Source: Galbula dea (Eukaryota > Chordata > Aves > Piciformes > Galbulidae). From it: a stretch of 64,000 bases of DNA. Of this stretch, positions 48,844 through 61,220 are shown one piece after another (position 1 is the stretch's first letter; the number at the start of each line of letters is the position of its first letter). The notes under the pieces were generated by a model. The model was not told where the DNA came from. It made no database searches and was given only the letters and a program-made list of their open reading frames with translations. The DNA lies in contig VWZX01001040.1 of NCBI GenBank assembly GCA_013399015.1, positions 124,001 through 188,000 of the forward strand, written 5' to 3'. A program made the position numbers and the translations under genes.

Positions 48844-51800
48844 TGTGCATGCTGCAGGCAAGGGATTTCCAGATACACTCAGTGTTGGTTCAACTCTGCA
48901 TTTCCATATGGAAATAGGTCAGAACAATGTAGAGTTCCATGGATGAGAAAATACACCCTAGTTGTGCCCTGGAGAAGATTGAAGTCCTTTCAAAGACCAG
49001 GGATGTTGTCCACAGGTGTTGTGCATCTCTGCATGGGAGGCAGGTGAACTTCACTGGATCCCCAACCTTGCTGGAAGACATCAGTCAGGTTACAAAGTAA
49101 AATGCAATTCCAGAGGCTGATCTTGAAGTCCTGAGCAGGTCTTGCTCTTCTGGAAGTCACACTCTGCAACCCTGCATCCCAATGGAGATGTGTCAGCCAA
49201 GCCAGTGGGAACAAGAGTGGCTCTATCCTTGTTATGAAGCCTCTATGAGTTTAGCACAAGAATGTTAAAGCTTCTCAGCAACACTGAAGATTTTGGGAGA
49301 GAATTTCAAAGTCAGAGACACCATGAAGAACCTCTTGGAGATCCTTTTCTTAGGGATGAGCCTTTGGGTGTTCTGAGACATGTCCTTTGGGCTATGAGTT
49401 GCCATTAGAAGAAGGAGCCATGCTGCATGTTCCTGAGCACTACCATCCACTTGCCCTGCTCAAGCTGATGGTGGCTTGAGAAGGGGTCAGTGTAATGAGA
49501 GACAGCCCAGCCTTGGAAGATAGACAAAGTGGAAGACCTTGTGGGTAATGAATAATTATTACTATTTATAGTGGGAGAATAGTGTAAGCATTTTTTTTTT
49601 TCCAGTGAAGCCTTCAAAATTGCCATATTGCATTTAACACTTCAATATTGCAGAGAGAACCCAAGTACTTTTGCACCCTGGCACTGTTATGTCTTACATA
49701 TGCCTCTCCTTCATTTAAAAAAAAAAAGGCAAGTTTTGATAAATTCTGAATTTTCACAGGAAAAGAGGATTTTCAGCAGGGGAAACCAATCCAACCAACC
49801 TGTTTATTCCCAATTGCTGAAATATTAGGCCCTGGGAAATGAAGTGGTTTGCTCAGTGTTATGGAGAGACTAATGCAGAGCCTGGAGGTGAACAACCCAC
49901 TGCATATCTAGAAGACCAGCTCTATTTCTTGGAAAATGATCCATTTGAGCTCCACAGCTATTGCAGTATGTCTAATGCTGACAAGTATTTGGCAGTAATT
50001 CATGAGTTGTCCAGAACTGCCAACTGCTTAGATATCCAAAGGCTGTAAAAATGCAACAAACAGTGATATCAGGGTTAACTTTACTTCCTCAGTGGGCTGT
50101 GTTTTGTCTGGGTTCTGAAACCTAGATATAAATATGCAAGCTTGCAATCTGCTCTGGGATTTCAGTGTTCCTGGCTGTAATAAGGAACAGAGGTTTGGGT
50201 GTTTTTTTTTTTTGCTTTATTTTGATGTGATTCCTGGAAGAAGTGATGTTGGTTCCCAGCAGAGGCTGGCCTTGGAGGACAGTGCTGTGCTGTGCTGGTG
50301 AGGGTGTTTGCACTGCAGCAAAGGAGGATGGCAAATGTGGGCTGGAAGGAGCTGAGCACTAAGCCATTCGAGGTGGTGATCCTGTGATGACCATTATGAC
50401 AGCAGCAGTGTCCCTTGCTGCTGTGCTCTGCACTGAGGGATGCTGTTTCATGGCCATCTCCCTCCACACCCATTGCAGTCAAGGGTATACCTGGATGATG
50501 CCCTGGAGTGGGATGAAGTAGGGACACCCCATGCCCCAGCACACCTCGTGGCTGCACCTGAGTTTCCCTAGAGCACGATTTGTGAGGTACCTGACTGATG
50601 AAATAGGTGAATAGCTGTCCAAAAGCCCCAGTTGTTCACTGAATTAGGCTGTGTCCTGTTTCATATCCAGATCTGTCAGTGCTGGCTGCTGGAGGAGACT
50701 CCTAGTGTAGGTGAAAACACTACAGGTGAGGGTTTTCCTTTTTGTCTGGGTGTCTGGCAGCCTAGTCTGTCAGGTGTCCAGAAGTCCCTGTCACCTGGCT
50801 GCTGTATGGGGCAGTATTGGACTTGTTGTGTGAGTGCATCTGCTGGGCTTGTTGGAATAGGAGGATGCATGAGGTAGCAAAATGCTGTTGTGCCACTGTA
50901 CTTAAATAGTCCAATTTACCTGGAAGGTCTTCATGCACCAAAATCAGTGCTTGTGAGGGGAAAAATTCACTCTGGCTGTGCAGACACAGGACAACAGGAC
51001 ATGGGTCTGCTGTGTGTTGTGGATGTTGTGGCAGTCAATTCCCACACCTCAGTGGAGCAAGGCAAGATCTCATTGATAGCCAAGCAGAATGGGGCCTTCA
51101 GCATTAGGTGAGCTGGCATGGAGCTGTAGTAGGAAGCAGAGCTTGTCTTCTACTGGTGCTTTTGGAGACAAATCCTAATGTTCACAATTTGTACACTCCT
51201 GTTCTGGGTTGTTTCCTGAGTTTGCCCAGCATAAAATGCTACATTTCCTGCTCTTCACTACCAGCTGAGGAAGTTTTTATTTTCTGGAGTACTTCAGGTG
51301 AAATGATTTAGTTTTTTTTCCAGAAGGAGTTGCTGAATCAAAATACAGCTTTGAGCAAAGAGATCCTGATGTAGTTTTGCCAGGGAAACCTCAAGCCTGG
51401 CAAAGGAGAGAGTGGGAGGGATGAGAGACTCTGCCAACTCAATCTGCCCTCTGCTGACTTTGGGGAAAATGTAGCCATTTGTGATCTTCTGGGAGAAACT
51501 GCAAGAGATTGGTGTGGCTTTGAGGGCTGCAGACACCGTGTGGCCTGAGCAGGTTTCCACCTCGGTGACTGTTCCTCCTGACAATACCGACACTGCTGGC
51601 TGTTGCAGATATGAGATTGAGGTGGTTTCATAATTAAGGGTAAATCTGTCTGCTTGAAAAAGATGCTCTTAGGTTTCCCTTGGGCTGGCCTTGCATGAGA
51701 CCAGTTCTGCACTGGCTGGCCAGACTGGGGAGCAGAGCAAATCTGGAGCAGGGGTGTGGGCTGCTTTCGGGCCAGATTGTTCTCTCGTTGAGCTTAGTGG

Positions 51801-51892
51801 CAGGGCAGGAGGTCTGGCTGAGTGAGTGTCTTGCTTTCCATGCTCTGTCTGCTGGGACACAGGACAAGGCTAGTGAACAATGGAAACATTGG

Positions 51893-52090
51893 AAAAGTCA
51901 CTTGAAGGAATAGAGCCATAAGAGTCTGGAAGAAGGACTGAGAAGAAATAGAAGGAGAGAAAGTAGGAGACTGGTCTGGGGAGTGGTGATGTGTGGGTGT
52001 GAGCAGGAGCTGTAAGGAAGAAATTAAATGAGCTGAAAGGGTTAAAGAAGGTGAGAAGTGGAGGATATGGACAGATGGAGGGTAGAAAGG
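51893..52090. repeat. Purine-rich stretch
   Basis: About 200 bp of strongly purine-biased + strand with many AGAAG, GGAGA and GAAAG steps. It is not a clean tandem repeat. Confidence 0.6.
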
Positions 52091-55000
52091 CTGCAGCAGA
52101 AGACTTGTGACCAGTAAAGCCCATTTCTTGCTAGAATCCAAAACAAAGTTTTTAATCCCAGAATCTCGGCTCTTTTCTGCCGTCTAGCTGCCAAACTTGT
52201 TGAGCAAGTGTGTCTCTCCCTCACTAGTTCTGAATCTGCATAGCAGAGCATAGTCCTTTTCTGTGAAGTGTTCCCCTGTTAGTGCCACCCTCTTTCCCTG
52301 GGTCTGTGTGTCTGAGACCACAGCTGTGCTGGTGGAACAGGACTGTGGAAGGGCAAGGCTGCTCCAGTGCTAATGAATGAACTTATTTCCAATAGTCGTT
52401 TTCTCTGTTTAGAAAACTTACAAAATTGTCTTAAAACCAGAAACATTTTCATTTGAAATGTCAGCAAATTAAAATCAAAAGCCAGGAAATGCTGAATTTG
52501 TGTGTCTAAAATTTGCCCTTCCTATGTGTTCACAATACAGACTTGCAGATCAGCAAGAACAAAGGCAGAAAAATGTTTCTTCTACAGCTTGCCCAGCTCA
52601 GAGTACTTAAGTGCTGGGTGCAGAATTTGGGACCTCAGTCTGGTCTTACACATGTTTTTATCTGTATTGTCTCTGTTGCTGTATTTCACTTGTGAGTGTG
52701 AGGTAAGGCAAGAAAAACAAGTCTTTCAGAGAAAGACTCCAATATTGCATCCAAAAGAGCTGGTAACTTGCCCATGAGGGCTATTGCACACCTTAGCCAC
52801 AGCACTCTGTGTCCCATGTGATGGGCATGCAGGACTGAGTCCCACAGCACACGTGGCTTCAGGCTGTGCTGTAAGGACAGGTGCAGAGCCTGGATGCTAG
52901 GGACACAGACCCCACAAAAGGCAAAAGGAAACCTGGTTGAATTAATTTTTTTTTCCCCCTGCACATTGCTTTCATGCCCCACATCATGCCAATGCAGCTA
53001 TTTCTGGGGTGCATAGCAAACCAGATTTGGGAGCTGGTCTGGCTGGAAAATGACTGCAGAAGGGACTGCTGGAAGGAAGGCGGTGTGCTGTACAGGAGGA
53101 GAGCTACCTGAATCTGTGAGAGGACTGTTGTGAGCACCAAACCACAGGCTGGCTTTCATCTCTTGTCATTTGAGCCTAAACAAATTCCTTCCTCATCGAG
53201 AGACTGGGGAAAAAAGCTGAAAAGAGTTGCAGGTTTTAAGTTTCTGTCATAAGCTGTTGAAGAAAATTACTTTCTTCCTGCTCACCCACCTTTTCTTGCT
53301 CATTAGTTGAAAGGAGTGAGATGGGAGAGCCCATGGGGAGGCAGAACTTGCACTTGTTACTACTGGTCTTACACCTTGTGGAAAGGGCCACTCATATGTG
53401 AGAGTAAGATTGTTTGATGGTCCTGGTGTCTATTATGGAGCTGGAGAAACCTGCAGGGTCCTTCCCTCTCTCTGTAAAGAAATTCTGAGCTAAGGCAAGC
53501 AAGACCTTCTCCATGTGGTACCCAGCATTTTTGAAGCCATATTTGTATGAATTTGGGACATCTGCTTTTGAAATCTCAGATTTGGAGAAATATGTATTGC
53601 AGGGTGAAAACCCTGTTGGGGAGGAGATGGGGAAGGGACGTAGATCAGATCTAGCTGTATTGGCTGCACGGGAACCTGTCAGGGACTGCTGTGTTTTCTG
53701 AACATGCCACTGCTCCTGGCCTGCAGCCCATGGGAAATCCCTCTGGAAATAATAATAATCTGCCAACACAAGGAGGGATGCAGTGCATGGCAGAGCAGCA
53801 ACAGTCCATGCTATCTGTGGAAGTGTTTTAGGACAGGCTGTGCAATGAAGCCAGGTGTGATCGCGAGCACTTGAGCACCGAGTGTTTCTGTACCAAGGTG
53901 GGGACTCTGTTGAGGAGAAGAGGTGCTGCTTTATGGCAGGTATCTTCATGGTAGTAATAAGCTTGGAGTACAAGGGGCTGAATTTATTTTTTTTTGACAA
54001 ATGCTTTGCTGTGGCAGTGTCTTACTCAGCCCATGGTGTGTGGGAATCTGCGTGGGAGAGCGACATGGTAAACAACCTGCTTTTTAAGGCTGTTGTAATT
54101 AGAGAACTTATTAGCAAGCTGCTACATGGAAATCTCAAGAGTATGAGGGATTGGCTGTGTAATCAGAGCTGAGTATGCAGCCAGACCACATGGGCTGGAT
54201 CTCTGCAACTGTTGGGTGACCAGTCGACCAGGAGAATCCTGTTGCAAGGTGGTGATTCAGGTGTTGGTCATTCTTCTAGCTGAGCACAAAGCCAATGCAC
54301 CTCCAGGTCTGAGACATTGCACGACAGCAGTTGGAGGTCCCAGCAACAGAAAAAGTCTTTAATTTTTCCTGCTTAATTAGCTCTCACAATTAATTTTTTC
54401 CTGACTAGATTCCAGGTGTGCTTTGGATTACAATTTGCTTTCTTACTGAGAGGTGCAGTGCCCCTGGTGAGGAAGGCTTGAGGTTTTATCCTAGGGATGG
54501 CTGCCATGTTCAGAAATGTGGTTGCCATTTGTGGAATTGCTGCAAAACTTTTGGGTTCCTCTGGATGCAAGCTGCCTGATTTCAGCTGGCCTTCTGTTGA
54601 TCCTTGTTCCTTTGTGTGTTTTGTCTTGTAAAGAATATTTTCCTGGTCCTCCTTCTTTGAGAGAGCTGGTAAGCCTGTGTCTCTGAAAATTGCACTGCCT
54701 GAACATAAAGGTATGAATTTTAAGCAGATTTAGTTGAGTCTTAAACCTTGTGTGGACACTCATATTTTAATACCAAAGTGGCTGGTTTTAATTCTGAAGC
54801 TGGCCACATAGGCCAAAAGAAGGATGTCCCCAGAGCATCTACTTAAAAATAGCTTTAAATCACATCTGGTTAAAAATAGGTTTAACTTGGAGCTTGTGCT
54901 TCCCTTTGTGGGTTGGGCATCCTAATAGCATGCTGTGATACCTGCTATGGAGCCATCTACGAGCATGTCAGCTGCACATGGTTACAACACACAGGAGCCC

Positions 55001-55629
55001 TGAGGTGTCAGGAGCAGGGGAGGCTTCAGGATCTCCCTGCTCTCTGCCCAGTCTGTCAATTCTGCTTTTCTCAAGGATCTTACACAAGTGCTGGTGGCTT
55101 TGCCCTATAGATACTGTCACTCTGTTAGTGCTGCTTCTGCTTGTGTAGCCTGAAATCTTCTAAAACTTACAGTGCACAGGGCTTCTGGTGCATGAATTAA
55201 TTGTGGAAAAGATCAAAGTTGCTTTGTTAGTTTTATTTTCCTGGTTTTAATGAATAATGTATTTAAATGGTTTCTTTCCCTAATAAGTCACATCCCAACA
55301 TTTTTTCTCTTGGGTTTAATAGGTGGGAAGGAGTAAGGGGAAGTTTTACAATGGAAATTCACTTGCCCAAGCACAGGGAAATAATAATGATTATAATTGG
55401 TGAGGGGAGGAGGGAGAGGAATCAGTTTGTTAAGGCTTTAATGAACAATGCAGTAAGAAATATGAGGTACTAGTATTATTTGCACATCTTTAAGGAGGAG
55501 GATTGTCCCCATCTAATAAGAAAATTGAGACTGCAAGCAGATGTGCTGTTCTGCCTGCAGCTGTGGAGGGGAGGTGGTTATTACTGCCTGTTTCTCACTG
55601 TTTGTGTGGGTCAACTTAAAATTTTAATA

Positions 55630-55718
55630 GTAGGGTCTTTCTGTGGCGGTTTTGGTTGTTGTTGGGTTGTTTGTCTGGTTGGGGTTTTTTTTGTTTTGGG
55701 TTTTTTTGTGTTGCCTGT
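55630..55718. repeat. T/G-rich low-complexity tract
   Basis: GTTGTTGGG-type units run into GGGGTTTTTTTT and TTTTGGGTTTTTTTGTG. It is like the tracts at 40561 and 45760. Confidence 0.75.
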
Positions 55719-57659
55719 TCTTACACCAGATCAATGTGACAGTAGTAGGTGATGGAGCAGCTGCAGATGGAGTCATGCCAGAAGGTCTGAGATGGTGGGA
55801 GGGGACTCCATTGTGAGGAGTGAGCAAAGGAGCTGGGACATAATTTTGGACCTCTACTGCTGCTGCCACTTCATTTTCAGCTACAGCTAAAGGGAAGCAT
55901 GTATCTGTTACCTTGCTGGATCCAACCTGACTAATTTATCTTACTTTTCCAAACTGCATGGGTATCATGTGTGTCCTGCTGTGTATGGGACAGGTACAAA
56001 GTGGCCTCCCAGTTACAGTGATGGTCTGGGGCTCTGAAGAACTCAGTTCAGGGCTTGAGCTGCTGCTGTCTCCCTTAAGTCCCTCCTCTAATTTTAGATA
56101 AAATCCTTCTCTCCTGGCATCTCCTTTTTCTGCAAGCTGAGACAGTTCTCTACCATTATCACCCTAGCCTGGTCTCTTGTATATACAGAAGTATCATGAG
56201 TTTACCATCCCCAAATGAATGCAAAAACTTGTGGAGATGAATTGATAAAATAGAGCACAGGTAAAACCTTTTTTGCTCTTGGCAGAGAAACAAGCACAGG
56301 ATGAAAAATGGGGCTGCCCCCTTCCTTCTCTCACAGTTGTGTAGCTGTATAAAGAAGAGAGAGGCAAGTGCAGGGAAGTGGCTGTTGCCTTCAAACCCAT
56401 CCTCCTTGGCAGCCAGCAGTGTTTCTGCAGCCTGTGGCCTGGAATGCACAAATGGGCTGGCATGCAGCGATCTCTGTTAGAGAATCTGGTCTCTTAGGGC
56501 ATAGGACTGCTCATGTTTGCTGAAATCTCTTATTACCCTTGGTATCCTATTTGCTCAGTTCATTGTTCCTCACTACAGAAATAAATGGAAAGGCTTTTCA
56601 ATTCATATTTTTCAGCCTTGTGCAACATGCTGCAGTGTCTTGCTTCATAGTTGTCAACATCTACAAGCAGACATCTAAACAAATTTACCCATAAGTAACT
56701 TGTAAAAGCAGATGTGGAGAATAATCTTTTTGAGCTGCCCTGTGCATGTATGAAAACCTGTGTGGCAATCATGATTAAAACTCCATGCAAAATCACCTGT
56801 ATGGTATTCATAACTGGTTGGAAGACTCAAAGGAGCAGCAGAATACTTGTTTTAAGAGTTTCTCAAGCTGCCTTCTTCCTCTTCTCTCATGTTCTCACAG
56901 ACCTTATGCAAACAGATAAAAAGCAGTTATTCCTCTGTGTAGAGCACTAGGCTCTACACTTTGTCTTGCAGTCCTCTCTCCTCCTACTCTTGTGAATGGC
57001 TCCCAGCAGCCACATACTGGTCACTCCAGCTCTGTAGAGCTGTCCTGGCACCGCTTTCAAAAGACTAAGTGAAGAAAATTGAACCCCCAAAAAGGTCCTG
57101 TACCTCAAGTCCACACTGGTGAGGTGAATGGTGAAGTTAGCAGTGATGGATGAAGCAGAACCGTAGCTGGTATGCCTGGAGAAACACAGAGACATGTCCT
57201 CTCAGCTTTGCTGTTTCACCTACTGGTACCACCAGAGTTTTGGCATCATTGTGTAGCTGTAGAAATAAGCCTAGGGTGGACTTTTGGAGCAATAGCTGAG
57301 TGCCCTCAAGCTTGCTGCTACTGTTGAGTGAACTTCACTGATCCTGTTCTCTCTGCTGCTGCAGTGAAACAAGATCGTTCAGTTTCAGTACTCAAATGCT
57401 ACTAATCCCTAAGAGCTGAGATGAATTTATGTCTAGATCTGGCAGGAAAACAAGGAAGATGGATCTTCCCTGCTTCAGCACTTGGATGAGAAACAGAGAT
57501 CTTGCCTCAAGGGCAAAGTTCTGTGTGATTTGACACAGGGATGATTACATGGTTTTTGCATTTCCAGGAGTGCTGATAGTGCTGTTTCATACTCACGAGT
57601 GGGAAAACTCTTTATCATCATTGTTCTTTCTTATTCCTTCAGAAAATATTGATGGGTTG

Positions 57660-57664
57660 GCATC
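57660..57664. repeat. Target-site duplication GCATC, left of the LTR
   Basis: GCATC abuts the LTR end and equals the bases at 58402-58406. Confidence 0.9.
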
Positions 57665-58401
57665 TGTCGAGGGTCAGGGCTGTGCTGACCACCAACTCAG
57701 TGACAGATGCTCTCTATTACTCCCTCTTCACACCCCACACATGCAGGGAGGGAAAGGGAATAAGAGAGACTCGTGGATTGGAAAAGGAAACTAAAAGTAC
57801 TCAAATGATAATGATAAAATGAAACGTACAAATATATACAAAGATGCATAAAACCAATATCAAACCCAAACCCTCCTTGATGGTAACTGTCACTGTCACC
57901 ACTGATACTGCAGCAGAAGGCCTCAGAAGCAGACAGGAGCCAGGCTCAGGGGCTGGGTCCTGGTACTGGATGAAGGAACTTGCAGATCAGGATCCAGGGC
58001 AGAACAGACAGAGTTCTTCTCAGATGCCGGCTGTTGAAGAAGAGCAGGAGAAGAAGAGGACAGAAGAAGGAACTGATCCTCAGTTTATATTGAATAAGAC
58101 TTATATGGAATGGAATTATTATTTGGTCAGTTTAGAGTCACCTGTCCTGTCTGCTCCTCTCTGTAGGTTCAGCTTTTACTCTGCACCCCCCAACATGAGA
58201 CACAAGGATTTTGCAGTGACCTTGCTTTTCATACCAGTCTCTGGTGGTAAATCTAAACTTTAGGTCTTATCACTGCAAGAAGCAGGCAGTGTCTGTAAAG
58301 AGAAGCTCTTAGTTTCAGAAAGTGCAATTACTTAGAGGAGCATTAGCCAGAAAGTAAAATCACTGAACAGAACTTATTCTGTTCTAACCCAAACCAGGAC
58401 A
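57665..58401 (-). mobile_element. ERVL-type solo LTR, antisense in PRKCH intron 2
   Basis: A 737-bp element on the minus strand begins TGTCCTGGTTTGGGTTAG (at 58401) and ends CCCTCGACA (at 57665). The same five bases, GCATC, flank it at 57660-57664 and 58402-58406. The TATAAA box lies on the minus strand at 58089-58084, preceded by a CAGGTGACTCT segment that parallels GCAGCTGACC in the copy at 7665. A pyrimidine-rich region follows. There is no internal region or second LTR. A 139-codon frame on the + strand inside it (57844-58263) is a chance frame. The perfect flanking duplication confirms a real insertion, oriented against the gene. Confidence 0.92.
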
Positions 58402-58406
58402 GCATC
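58402..58406. repeat. Target-site duplication GCATC, right of the LTR
   Basis: GCATC directly follows the LTR start and equals 57660-57664. Confidence 0.9.
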
Positions 58407-60417
58407 TTAGAAGATGAGCTACCCATTAATATGGGTTTTCTCTGAAGTCCTAGAAGACAACCTAGTGCTGCCAGCACTAGTTGGCTCTTTTGCTTTTCTT
58501 TGTACAAATCTCTGTCCAGTTTCAGAGGGAGAAATGGCAGCTGTATCTAATGTAAGTCTTAGCCTGTGTTTGATGTGCCACATGTTTGCTTTGTAATGGG
58601 CCTCTCCTGGGATTTGAACCAATTTAGTTTCATGCACAGGCTGGTAAAAGTGGGAGAAGGACAGAAGCTTCGATGGACGTAACGTGATCTCTGCAGATGT
58701 GGCTGTTTTCCAGCTGGCCAATGAATGCATCCAAGTGACTTTTGAGGGGAAGTGAAGAAACAGCTTTGCAGTAATTAGGAAAGGCAAGGCTTTCACTCTG
58801 CAGCACTAATGCTATGGAAGCTGAATAGTCAGCAATGAAAATACCACTTTGGGTCATAGTCTTTAAAGCATTTTCCATTTTCAGAGTCAGGCTGTCAGCC
58901 TCTTCTTCAGTGCTGTGTTGTGTTTATAATGTTTTATAAAGCAAGGCTTTATTTTAGCAAGGCTTCATGTAGTTTTGACCATCCACAGGATTATGGTGAT
59001 AAAACTCCTGGTTAAAAGATACCAGGCCTTTGTAGGTTTTGTGGGGGTTTTTTGTGATAATTTACACGTTTTCCAGCATGAAAAATAAACATCTGGGTTC
59101 ATCTTGGTTTAGCCACTGTTTATATTCAGTAGGGATGAGGAAGCTCACTGTTAGGTAAATATTGAGAGAACACCTATATTCTGATGGCTGGAGGGGGTGG
59201 GTATGTGCATTTATTCCCCCTATTTACTTGGGTTTGTTTTGTCTATTCTTCTTCTAAAACACCCACTACTGCTCACCATTAGGACATGGACTAGATGAGT
59301 GTTTAGCCCCATCTGAAATCGTTGTTAGTGTTGCAGTGCTTGCAAGAGGTGAGGGATCTGTCAATCCACTATCTTGCTTTTCACAGTCTAATAAGTTCAG
59401 TGGTTGGTCTTTGCTCTGTGCTCATGTATCAGCCCAATGAGGTTTTCCTTGCAGTGCTCCTAGGAGAGCACAGGATAATGTGTGTACTGTTACTGCTGCT
59501 ATTAAAACAAACAAAAAAAAGGCTTAATTGAATTTTAATCTGTTAATATTATTGCTTTAAGGCTTTTTGCTTTGCCTTTTTTATATCTTTGTCTTTCAAA
59601 GGAAAATCCTATTGATGTGTACAGGAGTACAACAGTAGAAAATGTCACGTATCAGGATGTTCCCAAATGACCTTTGCTGTGCTGCCATTACAGCAATGGT
59701 TGATAGCATGATGGTGAGATTGATTTCCATTAGATGAGACCTGACAGGCAAACAGTTACATACACAACACTATCCTGCAGCTCTTCCTCTTGTCTTGCTG
59801 CTGTAGTTGTGCTATGACTTTAAGAACTCAACCAAACTTACACCTCACCCCAGAAAAAAAAAAAATGGAGAGTTCAGAAACAGGGGGGAATCTCTGGCTG
59901 GGAAGGGTAGGATCAGGTGAGCTCAGGGTAGGGGGGCACCTAGGGCAGTGTAGTGAGGCTACTGAGTGGATGAGCAGTGTGCTAGTGCATGTAGATGTCC
60001 TCAGATGACTTGGTGGGTTGTTTATTCTCCTCTCCCTCCATGTGCATAATTTCCACTGCCATAAACATGTGTTAGGCATGAGTGGAGACAAAAAAAGGGG
60101 AAGAGGCTTTTTAGTGTTTAACTTTGTAGTTACTCTTGCATATAGCCAGGCACAGTAAATACCCCATAGTTACAGACATCCAAATTTAACCATGGATGTG
60201 GACAACTCCCTTTACTGAGTAATTACTTGTCTGTTTTTATAGCAGTATTTAGAAATTTGAACTGTTCATGATGGTTGTTGCTTTACCAGAGATTAGAGGC
60301 TTTTAAAAGTCTAGGTCTCCTAAAGTGGTCTAGAGTTGCTTTGTTTTGTAAAATGCTCTCCACATGCAGAAGGAAAAGAGATATTCTATAGGAAACTGTC
60401 CAGAATGCAGAACATAG
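58407..60417. other. Intron 2, no gene seen
   Basis: No exon or repeat recognised. A GTGGGGGTTTTTTGTG motif sits near 59042. Confidence 0.5.
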
Positions 60418-60565
60418 TATCATAAAATCATAGAATAATTTGGGTTGGAAAGGACCTTAAAGGTCATCTAGTTCCAAGTCCCCTGCTTCCTGTAGTTTTG
60501 ACACCCATTAGACCAGGCTGCCCAGGGCACACTCCAACCTGGCCATGGACACTGCCAGGGATGAG
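60418..60565 (-). mobile_element. CR1 LINE 3' fragment
   Basis: The + strand reads ATCATAAAATCATAGAATAA, then TTGGGTTGGAAAGGACCTTA and AGGCTGCCCAGGGCACACTC. It is the reverse complement of a CR1 3' end with its octamer-type tail. 'TTTGGGTTGGAA' marks a different subfamily from the neighbour at 61024. Confidence 0.88.
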
Positions 60566-61023
60566 CATGAGTGTGGAAAGTGTCTATGAGGACTTTACAT
60601 CCTCTGATGCTAAAGATGGGAGGCATGAGGGGCTGCTGCACCAGCCACTGTGCGCTTGCAGACTTCAGCCTTGCCTTGAACCTCCTGCTCAGAAGCTCTG
60701 ATAGGTGTGAGCTGAGGAACTGCCATGTTGGTGGCTGGGGAGGCTGATGTTTGAGAGGAAGGTGGTTTTGGTAGCCATGTGTTCCACAGTTTCAAAGTGA
60801 CTTGTGCCTTGTTGAAGGGTTGTTCTTCCCTGCTCTGTGGTGCAGTGTGTGGGATAGGTGAGCACCCACAGGTGAGCACTCCCACATCCTGTGGGATGTG
60901 CTTATATATGTAGATCCACTAGATCATGCAGTGGATGGTCTCCTACAGCTATGCCTGGGCCTAAGGTGTGGCTGAAGTTGTGCTGTGCCCTCCCTCTCCT
61001 TTTCACTCAAGACAGCATCAGGA

Positions 61024-61220
61024 AATCACAGAATCACAGAATATTAGGAGTTGGAAGGGACCTCGAAAGATCATCTAGTCCAACCCCCCTGCCACAGCAG
61101 GATTCCCTAGACCAGGTCACACAGAAGCATGTCCAGATGGGTTTTGAATACCTCCATAGAAGGAGACTCCACAACCTTTCTGGGCAGTCTGTTCCAGTGC
61201 TCTGTCACCCTCACTGTGAT
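61024..61220 (-). mobile_element. CR1 LINE 3' fragment with ORF2 C-terminus
   Basis: On the minus strand it encodes VTEHWNRLPRKVVESPSMEV and FKTHLDMLLCDLV, the CR1 ORF2 end. It then runs through a GCAGGGGGGTTGGACTAGAT box to ATTCTGTGATTCTGTGATT. Only about 450 bp separate it from the CR1 at 60418. Confidence 0.92.

Larger units (their letters stand above)
48844..57659. other. Intron 2, no gene seen
   Basis: Nearly 9 kb without a recognised exon. A purine-rich strand lies at 51893-52090 and a T/G tract at 55630-55718. The 202-codon minus-strand open frame at 53392-54000 has no recognised domain. Confidence 0.5.

Noticed and set aside
53392..54000. 202-codon minus-strand open frame
   Set aside because: No recognised domain or start context; it is surrounded by ordinary intron sequence.
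57844..58263. 139-codon open frame
   Set aside because: It lies inside the solo LTR on the opposite strand to the element, so it is a chance frame.
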